Below, in pieces: positions 7,637 through 16,400 of a DNA stretch of 46,979 nt. The notes under the pieces were generated by a model. It saw only the letters and a list, made by a program, of their open reading frames with translations. It was not told the DNA's origin and searched no databases. Each line of letters opens with the position of its first letter. The stretch's first letter is position 1. Both the position numbers and the translations under genes were made by a program. Origin of the DNA: Alloprevotella sp. (GTDB lineage Bacteria > Bacteroidota > Bacteroidia > Bacteroidales > Bacteroidaceae); NCBI GenBank assembly GCA_017476545.1, contig JAFUZP010000018.1, positions 1 through 46,979 of the forward strand, read 5' to 3'.

Positions 7637-8038
7637 TCAATACCCTCCCCCGCCCCGGCGGAACGTCACGAGGCGGTTGAAGAGATAATTAAGCCCCGGA
7701 TAAACGCACATCGCCACGAGATAAGCCCACCGCTCGGGCATAACGAGCAGCAGCCCCCGGAATGCGGCCCACTGCAACGCCCAGCAGAGCAACGCACCGA
7801 AGAAGAAAACCGAACCCTGGCGCAGCCAACGCCCCTCGCGCTGGCGGAACACCCACAACTTGTTCAGCACAAAACTGTTCAGAATGCCCGCCACGTAGGA
7901 CAGAAAGTTCGCTATATCAATCTGCACGCCGAGCCAGCGCAACACGAAGTAAGCCCCGGCTGTGACCGCCGTATTCACCACGCCGACCAAGCCGTACTTC
8001 ACCATCAGGAGTGTCTCTCCGCGCATCCGCTTGTCCAT
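7637..8038 (-). CDS. GtrA-family membrane protein
   Basis: 133 residues with four hydrophobic segments, including VKYGLVGVVNTAVTAGAYFVL, FLSYVAGILNSFVLNKLWVF and a closing YLFNRLVTF. These are the hallmarks of GtrA/DPMS-type proteins, which are thought to help move or present polyprenyl-linked sugars across the inner membrane for glycan modification. A promoter with ideal spacing (8043-8074) leaves almost no leader before ATG 8038, so translation may be leaderless or may start at ATG 8026. A GT2 glycosyltransferase is encoded nearby on the other strand (9342-10391), a possible partner by function but not by operon. Confidence 0.85.
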   Translation of the reverse strand: MDKRMRGETLLMVKYGLVGVVNTAVTAGAYFVLRWLGVQIDIANFLSYVAGILNSFVLNKLWVFRQREGRWLRQGSVFFFGALLCWALQWAAFRGLLLVMPERWAYLVAMCVYPGLNYLFNRLVTFRRGGGGY

Positions 8039-8042
8039 GCGG

Positions 8043-8074
8043 CAAAGATAACCATTACCGCACATAAACGCAAA
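8043..8074 (-). promoter_or_regulatory. promoter of the GtrA-family gene
   Basis: Minus-strand TTTG (8074-8071), exact 20-nt spacer, TATCTTTG (8050-8043). Only four bases separate the box from ATG 8038. Confidence 0.7.
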
Positions 8075-8089
8075 ATCCGCTGTACGGGC

Positions 8090-8120
8090 TTTGCCGGAAG
8101 GGAGGAAAAAAGTATATTTG
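8090..8120 (+). promoter_or_regulatory. promoter of agmatine deiminase
   Basis: TTTG (8090-8093), 19-nt spacer, TATATTTG (8113-8120). Divergent from the gtrA-like promoter next to it. Leader of about 60 nt. Confidence 0.65.
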
Positions 8121-8187
8121 CACCATGTAACATCACCCCCAGCGAAGAGGCCGTGGCAACAGCTGGAGGCCTGAAAGAAAAAAAGTA

Positions 8188-9339
8188 ATGGGCATCTTCA
8201 CACTTCCTCCCAAGCCGCCGCGCGCAGACCTGGACGTAGAGTCCTTCCTGCGTAGCGATTCGACGCAGGCACCCGTACGCCGGTTCCACCGCACGCTGGC
8301 TGCTGAGTGGTTTCCGCAAAGCGGCGTACAGCTGACGTGGCCACACGCCGGAACGGACTGGGCATCCATGCTCAGCGAGGTGACGGAGACTTACATCCGC
8401 ATGGCCTACGAAATCGCCACACGCGAGCAACTCCTCATTGTCACCCCCGAGCCGGAAAAGGTGCGTGCCCTGTTAGCGGGCCGCCTGCCCCGACGTGCGA
8501 CTGGCCACATCACCTATGCGGAGTGTGATACGGACGACACATGGGCGCGCGACCACGGCTTCCTGACCGTTATCGGTACGGGACAGCCGGAATTGCTGGA
8601 CTTCCACTTCAACGGGTGGGGCGGGAAATTCGCCGCACAGCACGACAACGCCATCAACCACCGGCTACATGAGGCGGGCATCGTGCGGGGGCAGTACGTC
8701 CCACACCTTGACTTTGAACTGGAAGGGGGCAGCATTGAGACCGACGGGATGGGCACCCTGCTCACTACCACACGGTGCCTGCTGAACCCCAACCGTCAGC
8801 ACCCGCACGACCGAACTGCCGTGGAAGCCTGTCTCAGCGAATGGTTCGGCATTGAACAACTGCTCTGGCTGGAGCACGGAGCCCTGGAGGGCGATGACAC
8901 GGACTGCCACATTGACACCCTTGCACGCCTCTGCCCGGAGAACAAGATACTATATGTACGCTGTGATGACCCGCAGGACACGCACTACGATGAACTGAGG
9001 AAGATGGAAGCAGAACTACGCGCCTTCCAGAACAAGTCGGGGGAAGCATTCACACTTGTACCCGTCCCCCTACCCGATGCCATCGTGGAGGACGGCGAAC
9101 GCCTGCCGGCCACCTACGCGAACTACCTGGTACTGAACCGCGCCGTCCTGCTCCCGACTTACGCCCAGCCCGAAAAGGATGAACTGGCCCGCCGTGCAGT
9201 ACAAAGCGTTTTCCCGAAATACGACATCGTACCCATCGATTGCCGCAGCCTCATCCGCCAGCACGGATCGCTCCACTGCGCCACGATGCAGTTCCCGAAG
9301 GGCGTACTCAGCACGGAAAGGAGCGCGGACGACAACTAA
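8188..9339 (+). CDS. aguA: agmatine deiminase (peptidyl-arginine deiminase fold)
   Basis: Hydrolyses agmatine to N-carbamoylputrescine and ammonia in the cytosol. 383 residues with no signal peptide, which argues against a secreted arginine deiminase. Family motifs in order: DDTWARDHG (Asp/His near 117-124), FELEGGSIETDG (177-187), DTDCHID (His241), and the C-terminal HGSLHC with catalytic Cys364. All guanidino-group-modifying residues appear intact. The next enzyme of the pathway is encoded at 41466-42347, not adjacent. The GT2 gene starts 2 bp after this stop, so the two are probably co-transcribed although their functions look unrelated. Confidence 0.9.
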   Translation: MGIFTLPPKPPRADLDVESFLRSDSTQAPVRRFHRTLAAEWFPQSGVQLTWPHAGTDWASMLSEVTETYIRMAYEIATREQLLIVTPEPEKVRALLAGRLPRRATGHITYAECDTDDTWARDHGFLTVIGTGQPELLDFHFNGWGGKFAAQHDNAINHRLHEAGIVRGQYVPHLDFELEGGSIETDGMGTLLTTTRCLLNPNRQHPHDRTAVEACLSEWFGIEQLLWLEHGALEGDDTDCHIDTLARLCPENKILYVRCDDPQDTHYDELRKMEAELRAFQNKSGEAFTLVPVPLPDAIVEDGERLPATYANYLVLNRAVLLPTYAQPEKDELARRAVQSVFPKYDIVPIDCRSLIRQHGSLHCATMQFPKGVLSTERSADDN

Positions 9340-9341
9340 CT

Positions 9342-10391
9342 ATGGAGACTGAAATGAGCAACGGGCGACGGACTGCCGTCGTAATCCTCAACTGGAACGG
9401 CGAGACGATGCTGCGGCGTTTCCTGCCCTCCGTCGTAGCCAACACGCCTGCGGCGGACGCAGAGATCATCGTGGCGGACAACGGCTCCACAGACGGTAGC
9501 AGGGAACTGCTTGCGCGGGAGTTCCCGACCATCCGCACGCTGGTACTTCCCGAGAACTACGGCTTTGCTGAAGGCTACAACCGCGCCTTGGCGGAGGTGG
9601 AGGCGGAATACTTCGTCCTACTCAACTCCGACGTGGAAGTAACACCAGGGTGGCTCGCACCCCTGACGGCCTACATGGACACGCACCCCGAGGTGGCGGC
9701 CTGCCAACCCAAACTGCTGGCTGAACGGGAACGCGGGAAATTTGAATACGCGGGTGCTGCGGGCGGTTTCCTCGACCGCTACGGTTACCCCTTCTGCCGT
9801 GGACGCGTCTTCGACACGGTGGAAGCGGACGAAGGACAGTACGATGACGGGGCGCATCCCGTGCTTTGGGCAACGGGGGCGGCACTGCTCATCCGTAGGA
9901 GCGACTGGCGGACAGCTGGCGGATTGGACGGAAAGTTTTTCGCCCACATGGAGGAGATAGACCTTTGCTGGCGGCTCCGGTGCCGGGGACGGGGCGTGGT
10001 ATGCGTTTCCGAGAGCAAGGTCTTCCATGTCGGCGGAGGCACATTGAATGCCGGAAGCCCGAGAAAGACCTACCTGAACTTCCGCAACAACCTGCTGATG
10101 CTCTACAAGAACCTCCCGGAGGGGGAGCTAAACCATGTCATGCGTGTGCGAAAGTTACTGGACTATATCGCTGCGGTGAAAATGCTCCTGACAGACGGAA
10201 CCAACCATGCACGCGCCGTCCTCCGCGCCCGGCGCGATTTCCGACGGATGCTACCCGAATACGAGAATGTGCGCGCCGAAAATCTCCGTCTCGCAACGGG
10301 CAATTCCATTCCCGAGCGGACAAGGAAATGCCTACTGGCCGAATACTACCTGCGGAAACACAGGACGTTCCCGGAAATCATAGGGGCATAA
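9342..10391 (+). CDS. GT2-family glycosyltransferase
   Basis: 349 residues. It begins with VVILNWNGETMLRRFLPSV, the nucleotide-sugar-binding start of GT-A enzymes, followed by IIVADNGSTDGS and a metal-binding LLNSDVEVTPGW (DxD-type). HMEEIDLCWRLRCRG and the VFHVGGGTLN segment mark rhamnosyltransferase-like GT2 proteins. There is no transmembrane segment, so it is cytosolic or peripheral. The donor and acceptor cannot be read from sequence. ATG 9342 lies 2 bp after the agmatine deiminase stop; ATG 9354 is an alternative. A role in surface polysaccharide assembly is likely but inferred. Confidence 0.88.
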   Translation: METEMSNGRRTAVVILNWNGETMLRRFLPSVVANTPAADAEIIVADNGSTDGSRELLAREFPTIRTLVLPENYGFAEGYNRALAEVEAEYFVLLNSDVEVTPGWLAPLTAYMDTHPEVAACQPKLLAERERGKFEYAGAAGGFLDRYGYPFCRGRVFDTVEADEGQYDDGAHPVLWATGAALLIRRSDWRTAGGLDGKFFAHMEEIDLCWRLRCRGRGVVCVSESKVFHVGGGTLNAGSPRKTYLNFRNNLLMLYKNLPEGELNHVMRVRKLLDYIAAVKMLLTDGTNHARAVLRARRDFRRMLPEYENVRAENLRLATGNSIPERTRKCLLAEYYLRKHRTFPEIIGA

Positions 10392-10401
10392 GAAAAATAC
10401 C

Positions 10402-10455
10402 ATGCGGACCGCACAGGCAGAAGGAGGTCTCCCTCCTTGCCCGCGCAGTCCGCAT
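10402..10455. terminator. inverted repeat between convergent genes
   Basis: ATGCGGAC (10402-10409) pairs with GTCCGCAT (10448-10455), with interrupted inner pairing that includes AAGGAGG/CCTCCTT. Probable shared terminator, although T-tracts are poor. Confidence 0.55.
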
Positions 10456-10458
10456 TGC

Positions 10459-10866
10459 TCACTCACCCAGCCGAAGCCAGAAAATGTCTCGATAGGTATC
10501 ATCAACATCCCGCCTCGCTGACGTTTTATAACGGTACACGCCGTGACGCCGTCGTACCGTGTCGATGCACTCTGCCACATAGTACGCAGTTTCCCGATAG
10601 TCCTTTGAGAGGGTAGCATAGTCCGCATCGTAGCACGCTTGCAGAGCATTCTCCCAACAGCGGATAGCGCGGAAGAAGGTACCTGAACGGTAGCAAAGCT
10701 CACCTAACGCCATGTAGCGGGCATAACGCCCCATCGCCGTTTTTTCCTGCGCCGCCTCCTTTTCGGCCTCTTCCACCACCCGGTTCAGCTCCGGCCAAGT
10801 CAGATTGACACCAGACTCGTGGGGCGAACTACTCGCCACCCGCACATGATGAATCCTTTTTCGCAT
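10459..10866 (-). CDS. hypothetical protein with a TPR-like helical region
   Basis: 135 residues, rich in Arg, Ala and Tyr, with no signal peptide or membrane segment. Residues about 44-90 (RYARYMALGELCYRSGTF, then FRAIRCWENALQACYDA) have the spacing of one tetratricopeptide-like helix pair. I recognise no named family. The ORF is intact, with GC-rich third positions like its neighbours, and stands alone between two inverted repeats. A poor promoter-like TACCTTTC lies upstream. Confidence 0.6.
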   Translation of the reverse strand: MRKRIHHVRVASSSPHESGVNLTWPELNRVVEEAEKEAAQEKTAMGRYARYMALGELCYRSGTFFRAIRCWENALQACYDADYATLSKDYRETAYYVAECIDTVRRRHGVYRYKTSARRDVDDTYRDIFWLRLGE

Positions 10867-10927
10867 AAGAAATCCGTTTACAATAAATTATAGAACAAAT
10901 TCCTCGCGGGAAAGGTACAAACAAAAG

Positions 10928-10985
10928 TGCACAACAATCCCTTGAGTGCCGCCGCGTTTCGGCGACTTCAAAGGATTGTTGTGCA
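10928..10985. terminator. very long hairpin downstream of the GH20 gene
   Basis: Perfect 13-bp arms TGCACAACAATCC (10928-10940) and GGATTGTTGTGCA (10973-10985). The interior continues to pair (CTT/AAG, TGA/TCA, AGT/ACT, CGCCG/CGGCG), giving a nearly 58-nt rod. On the minus strand it is followed by CTTTTGTTT, consistent with a strong terminator for the GH20 gene. Confidence 0.7.
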
Positions 10986-11063
10986 TTTATCTGGGGGCAA
11001 AGATAGGAAAAGGCGGTAACAAAACAAGCGAAAACCGACTTTTTTCACCTTATCCCCCGAAAA

Positions 11064-12854
11064 TTACTGTACGACTACTTCATCCAGGAAAATCCACTCC
11101 CCCTCGCCCGTAGCCGTACCCTGGATTCGGAGGAAACGGAATGCCGCCGAACCGTTCCATTCGTAGGTATGGAACTCCGCCCCATCGTTGCGCCGGCGTG
11201 CTTCATCGCGACGGAAGATTTCGCGGAAAGCCTGTCCGTCAGCAGAGACGCTGAGGGTGAGATGCTTTGGCAGGTATATCCACGACCCGCTGCTTTGCAG
11301 GAAGTCCATCGCCACGCGGCGGACAGAAAGGACCGAACCCAAGTCAATGGTCACGTCCAAGCAGTCGCCCGTCACAAAGCCCTGCCAACGGCCGTCGCCA
11401 TGCGTCCAACCGCCGCGCAACCCGTCGGTCAGTGCCGTAGCCCCCCCCGCCGCATATTTCGCGCTATACGGTTTATTGTAAACCACCTGTGCGCCCCGTG
11501 CCTTATGCTTCAAAGGTTTGCGGCTCTCCGGACGCGGTCCCGCCTCAGTTCGGGGGTCGAAGGCATTAATACCCCGCCGCCGCAAGTCCTTCACCCGGCG
11601 CACGACAGATTTCCGAAACTGCTTCCAAGCGGGGCGTTCCGTTCCCTTGAGACCGATTTCCCCTATGGCAAAAATGCGCGGATACAGCATATACTGGGCA
11701 TGGGAGGGCGAATCAATATATTCCGCCCAAAGGTTACCCTGCACGCCCAGCACGTGTGCGCGTTCCTGCTCCGATAGTCCGTCACAAGGGCCAAAGCCGT
11801 AAACCTTCTCCAACGGGAGGAAACCGCCGATTGCCTTGGGCTGCGTAGGAGGCGCGTCCTGATAATAATCCAAATAGCAATGGCTTGCAGGCGACAGAAT
11901 CACATCGTAGCCTTTCTCGATAGCCCGTTTGGCGTGCGCTGCATCGCGCCACACCATAACGGCATTACCGGGAGCCGTCTCCACGACCCCACCGTCCTCG
12001 CCATCGAACACAATCTCATCCCAACCTATCACACGCCGCCCGTGGTCATTAAGCCACTTTGTCATACGCCGGACCAAGTAGGCCTGCAGCGCATCCACAT
12101 CTTGCGTCCCCAATTCCTGCATCTTCGCGATGCAACGGGGGCAGGAAGGCCAAGCTGCCTTGCCCGCCTCATCGCCGCCGATGTGGATATATTCGGACGG
12201 AAAAACCTGCATCACTTCCGTCAGAACGTTCTCCAAAAACGTATAAACCGCCTCGTTTGCCGGACAAAAGTCGCCTGTATTCCGCGCCATCTGCGTACCC
12301 GCCGCTGTGAGACTGCCCGCTACATGCTCCGGGGCTCCCCCTGCCTCGCAGCGCAGCTCGGGATAAGCTTCCAGCACCTCCTCACTGTGGCCCGGCATTT
12401 CTATCTCAGGCACAATCACAATGCCCTTCGCTTCTGCGTAAGCCACCAAGGCGCGCAATTCGTCCTGGGAGTACCAACCGCCATACGCCCCTGGAGTGCC
12501 TTCTTCCACGTACTGCCGGTCACCTCCTTCCCACCATTTGTCCCAATCACTCTCCGTGCGCCACGCCGCAAGGCGGGTCAGGCGCGGATAACGCCGGATT
12601 TCCATCCGCCAACCCGCCGCATCCACCAAATGCAGGTGCAGGCGGTTGAAACCGTTCGCAGCCAAAATGTCAATCTGCTGCCGCAAATAACTCATCGGGA
12701 AGTAGTGACGCGAAACGTCCAACATGCAGCCACGCCACTGGTATGCGGGCTGCGGAGTCTCCTCCCCCGTCACCCGCTCGCGAATTGCAGAAGCGGCCTG
12801 CACTACAGAAAGAAGGAGCAGAAGGGCGCACAGCTGTGCTTTTTTAAGTCTCAT
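11064..12854 (-). CDS. GH20 beta-N-acetylhexosaminidase
   Basis: Releases terminal beta-linked GlcNAc or GalNAc from glycans. 596 residues with a signal peptide (about 1-23), so exported. The GH20 barrel begins at once (RGCMLDVSRHYFP near 41-53, RLHLHLVDAAGW near 71-82) and carries the catalytic pair in HIGGDEAGK (Asp228-Glu229). HLHLVDAAGW stands where many relatives have HWHLTDDQGW, a change near the substrate pocket. The usual N-terminal GH20b domain is absent. Residues about 470-596 look like a discoidin (F5/8 type C) carbohydrate-binding module. ATG 12854 is preferred over GTG 12860. Confidence 0.93.
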   Translation of the reverse strand: MRLKKAQLCALLLLLSVVQAASAIRERVTGEETPQPAYQWRGCMLDVSRHYFPMSYLRQQIDILAANGFNRLHLHLVDAAGWRMEIRRYPRLTRLAAWRTESDWDKWWEGGDRQYVEEGTPGAYGGWYSQDELRALVAYAEAKGIVIVPEIEMPGHSEEVLEAYPELRCEAGGAPEHVAGSLTAAGTQMARNTGDFCPANEAVYTFLENVLTEVMQVFPSEYIHIGGDEAGKAAWPSCPRCIAKMQELGTQDVDALQAYLVRRMTKWLNDHGRRVIGWDEIVFDGEDGGVVETAPGNAVMVWRDAAHAKRAIEKGYDVILSPASHCYLDYYQDAPPTQPKAIGGFLPLEKVYGFGPCDGLSEQERAHVLGVQGNLWAEYIDSPSHAQYMLYPRIFAIGEIGLKGTERPAWKQFRKSVVRRVKDLRRRGINAFDPRTEAGPRPESRKPLKHKARGAQVVYNKPYSAKYAAGGATALTDGLRGGWTHGDGRWQGFVTGDCLDVTIDLGSVLSVRRVAMDFLQSSGSWIYLPKHLTLSVSADGQAFREIFRRDEARRRNDGAEFHTYEWNGSAAFRFLRIQGTATGEGEWIFLDEVVVQ

Positions 12855-12890
12855 ACGCACATTTTTTTGATTAAAGTGCCGCTAAGTTAG

Positions 12891-12908
12891 CAAAAATAAT
12901 TATATTTG
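12891..12908. promoter_or_regulatory. back-to-back divergent -7 boxes
   Basis: Minus-strand TATTTTTG (12898-12891) for the GH20 gene and plus-strand TATATTTG (12901-12908) for the gene at 12929 are separated by only 2 bp. The two polymerase footprints overlap, so initiation should be mutually exclusive. Neither has a clear -33 box. Confidence 0.65.
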
Positions 12909-12928
12909 CAACACATTACGCACAGACA

Positions 12929-13360
12929 ATGAACAAAGAGACCCTAGAAAAAGTGCTACGGCAAGCCGCCGAAAGGTTGAAAGACACGCCCGACGGCCCT
13001 CACGCGACCGACATCCACATCCAGGCGTTCCCCGCGACAGGCGAACTCCGTGTACTAGATGATGACGACAACGTGCTGGCCCGCTGTGAGGCGGACGCTT
13101 GGAACGGCGATGAAGAAGCCGACCCGTACACTGCCATCGCCGACTGCGCGCGCAGCGTCCTACAGGACATACAGGACGAAATGGAGCGGTTCAATGTACT
13201 GAAGCCCTATAGTTTCATCCTCATTGATGAGAGCGGCGAAACTGTCGCCGACTTACTCCTCGTGGACGACGACTTACTCGTTCTTGACAGCGAGCTGATG
13301 GCCGGCCTTGACGCCGAACTGGACGCATTCTGGGAAGAGTTGGCCGGAAGCGTGTCGTAA
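12929..13360 (+). CDS. acidic hypothetical protein
   Basis: 143 residues, very acidic: Asp/Glu runs such as LDDDDN, DEEADPY and LLVDDDLLVLDSEL. No signal peptide, membrane segment or cysteine motif, so probably cytosolic. I recognise no family. Codon use matches its neighbours and the promoter is clear, so the gene looks real. The large secreted protein starts 89 bp downstream without a visible promoter of its own, so the two may be co-transcribed. Confidence 0.72.
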   Translation: MNKETLEKVLRQAAERLKDTPDGPHATDIHIQAFPATGELRVLDDDDNVLARCEADAWNGDEEADPYTAIADCARSVLQDIQDEMERFNVLKPYSFILIDESGETVADLLLVDDDLLVLDSELMAGLDAELDAFWEELAGSVS

Positions 13361-13449
13361 GAGCGGACGCGCCGTCACTACGTAAAAGTTCCGCAACGGG
13401 CGGATTACACATAACTATATCACAACTAAATCATCAATCACACAACACT

Positions 13450-16400
13450 ATGAAGACTCCGAGTACACATTTGCTCGGAACGCTGGCTGCAGTGCTGGCG
13501 TTCCAAGGGGTAGCCATGGCGCAGCCGAAGGGGCTGAAAAACCTTTCAAGTGAACGTCTCTCAGCCGAAGAGCGGCAGAAACGGGAACAGACCATCCGGG
13601 AGAAGTACCCGCAGTTCAGCCTTCCCCTCACATTCGGGCAGCCTAAAGCGGCCGGCGACCTTGTGCCCGTCCGTAGCGAACGGGCAGCCCAGCCCCCCTT
13701 TAAGGCATCCAAAGTGGTGCAGCAGGGCGGACGAATGAAAATCACAGCGGCATCCGGGGCGGAGATACTGGTGAACATCACCTACGCACCCGGCATGACA
13801 TCCTACAATGACCGTAGCATCGTAAACATGAACACCGCCGACCCAGGAACGCAAGAAACGCTGGCTACGGGCAACTACAGCTTCTATAACGGTGTTGGCA
13901 TCGTCGGGGATTATTTCTACGGGTGCTATAATATATATTATGAGTCCTACGGTTACTTCCCTTCCATATATACGTTCGACATGGATACGTGGGAGCTCGT
14001 AGAAACCGACTACCCGGACGGCGACTACTCACTCATGGCGCAGGAAACAGCCATGGCTGCAGACGGTACAATTTATGGCTCGTTCTTCAACACGGCGGGG
14101 ACTGCGCGCGAACTCGGTGTTGTGGACTACGCCAACGGGACGCGCACAACCATCGGCCCAGCCACGAAGTTTTATTGCGCAATGGGCGTGACGAAAGAAA
14201 ATGTCCTTTACGGTATCGCAATTGACGGCAACCTATACAGGATAGACACGGCGACCGGGACAGAAACCCTCGTAGGGCCGACAGGTGTCACCATAGCCAA
14301 CTCGAGCGGGAACTTCTACCAGCAGACGGGCGAGATTGACCAGAAAGACAACACATTCTACTGGTTGGGGACGGATTTCCTCGCGAACACGACATCGCTC
14401 TACACCGTCAATCTTGAGACTGGAGCAGCTACCAAACACTACGAATTCGGCGAGTATACCTTCGCGGGTATGCTCATCCCGCAAGCCAACGTTGCCGAGG
14501 GCGCACCCGGTGCCGCACAAGAGCTGAAAGCCGAGTTCGCTAACGGACAACTCACCGGCCAGATAACATTCAAAGCCCCCACGCAGACGTTTGGCGGAAG
14601 CGCACTTACGGGCGAAATCAACTACACCGTAAAGGCCAACGATGCCACGCTAGCGAGCGGAAAGACTACCCCCGGAGCCAACGTCAGCGCAAGTGTGACT
14701 GCGGCGGAAGGCATGCAGACGTTTGTCGTCACGACACAGAATGCCGTAGGAGAGTCGCCCAAAGCGAAAGTACGCACGTGGGTCGGCTTAGACACTCCGA
14801 AGCCTGCGACCGACGTAACACTAGCTATCAATAATTCCAGCGGCGTGGCGACACTCACTTGGACTGCCCCCACAGAGGGTACACACGGCGGCTATATCGG
14901 CGACCTGCGGTACGATGTTCACCGCATCGCTGCCGGAAATGCCATTCTCGTGGCCGAAAAACAAAGCGGCACGACGTTCACAGAAACACTGACGAAGGAC
15001 GGCATCGCCAACTACGCCTACAGCGTCACCGCCTACAATGGCAGCAGAGCGAGCAATGCGGCACAGTCCAACGCCGTCCTGCTGGGTGACGCTTACACCG
15101 TCCCCTACACAGAAGACTTCAACTCGGCGGAACGCGCCGCCATCTGGACGGTCATTGACGCGAATAACGATGCCACACAGACGTCTTACGGCCTGAACGG
15201 CGGTTGGACGCTAGAACCGAAAGAAGGTACGGCTAGCTACCTTTACGGTGACGTTACGGCTGATGACTGGCTCATCTCGCCCGCCATCCACTTGAAGGCT
15301 GGGCAGGCATACATGATCTCCGTTGAAGCGAAAGCACGCTCGGCAAGCGGCACCGTCTATCCCGAGGTTTTTGAGGTGAAACTCGGCAAAGAAGCCACCG
15401 TGGCCGCTATGACAACCGCCGTACTCGCACGCACCGATGTGAACTCAGACACCTATCAGACGTTCACCAGCCCAGAGTTGAGAGTAACAGAAGACGGCGA
15501 CTACCACATCGGCATCCACGCCCTGAGTTCGCCGGACGCCTGGACGCTGTACATCAACACGGTTTCTATAGAAGCCGCCGTGCTGCCCACTGCGCCCGAG
15601 GCCGTGAAGAACCTGCAAGTCACCCCGGCTGCTGACGCCCGCCTTGAGGCTACCGTTTCCTTCCGCACGCCGTCACAAACTGTCAGCGGCGATGCGCTCA
15701 CAGCTCCGCTGACGAAGATTGAAATTCTCCGCGACGGTACGCTCGTCCACACCCTCAACAACCAGAGCCTCAACGCCGAGGTAACATGGACCGACACCCA
15801 AGGGCTGACCAACGGCAAGCACCACTACCGCGTCATACCATACGCAGGAACAGATGCAGGTCTGCGGGCCGAAACAACGGCCTACATCGGCGTGGACGTA
15901 CCTGACCGCGTTAAGAACATCCGGATACGGGACAACCGCACTTCCATCACCCTCATGTGGGACAAGGTAGGTAGCGTCGGTGCTAACGGCGGCATCGTCA
16001 AGCCCGAAGAAGTGGAATACCTGGTTTGGAGCACCGTAGGCTCCGCCGGTTCCTACTTCCTTGATGAGGTGCAGCAAGTCGTACAGGACGACAACAGCGC
16101 CACACTGGCAGTCAATACCGGGACGGGCGAACAGCGCGAGCAATACTGGGCCGTGCAGGCCCGCAACGCCGCCGGTCCCGGCGCGGCCTATATGAAGAGC
16201 CTACTTGTGGGCAAGCCCTATACCCTACCCTTCAAGGAAACAGTCACTGGCGGGGAGATGAACAACTATTGGGACTTGCAGCGTACCAGTCCTGCCGTAT
16301 CCATAGGGCTTTCTAACGAATACACCGACGGTGATGGATACGCCTTCCAGATGATCTCATCCGAAGCGGGAGAAGAGGGCGAACTGTACTCCGGCAAAAT

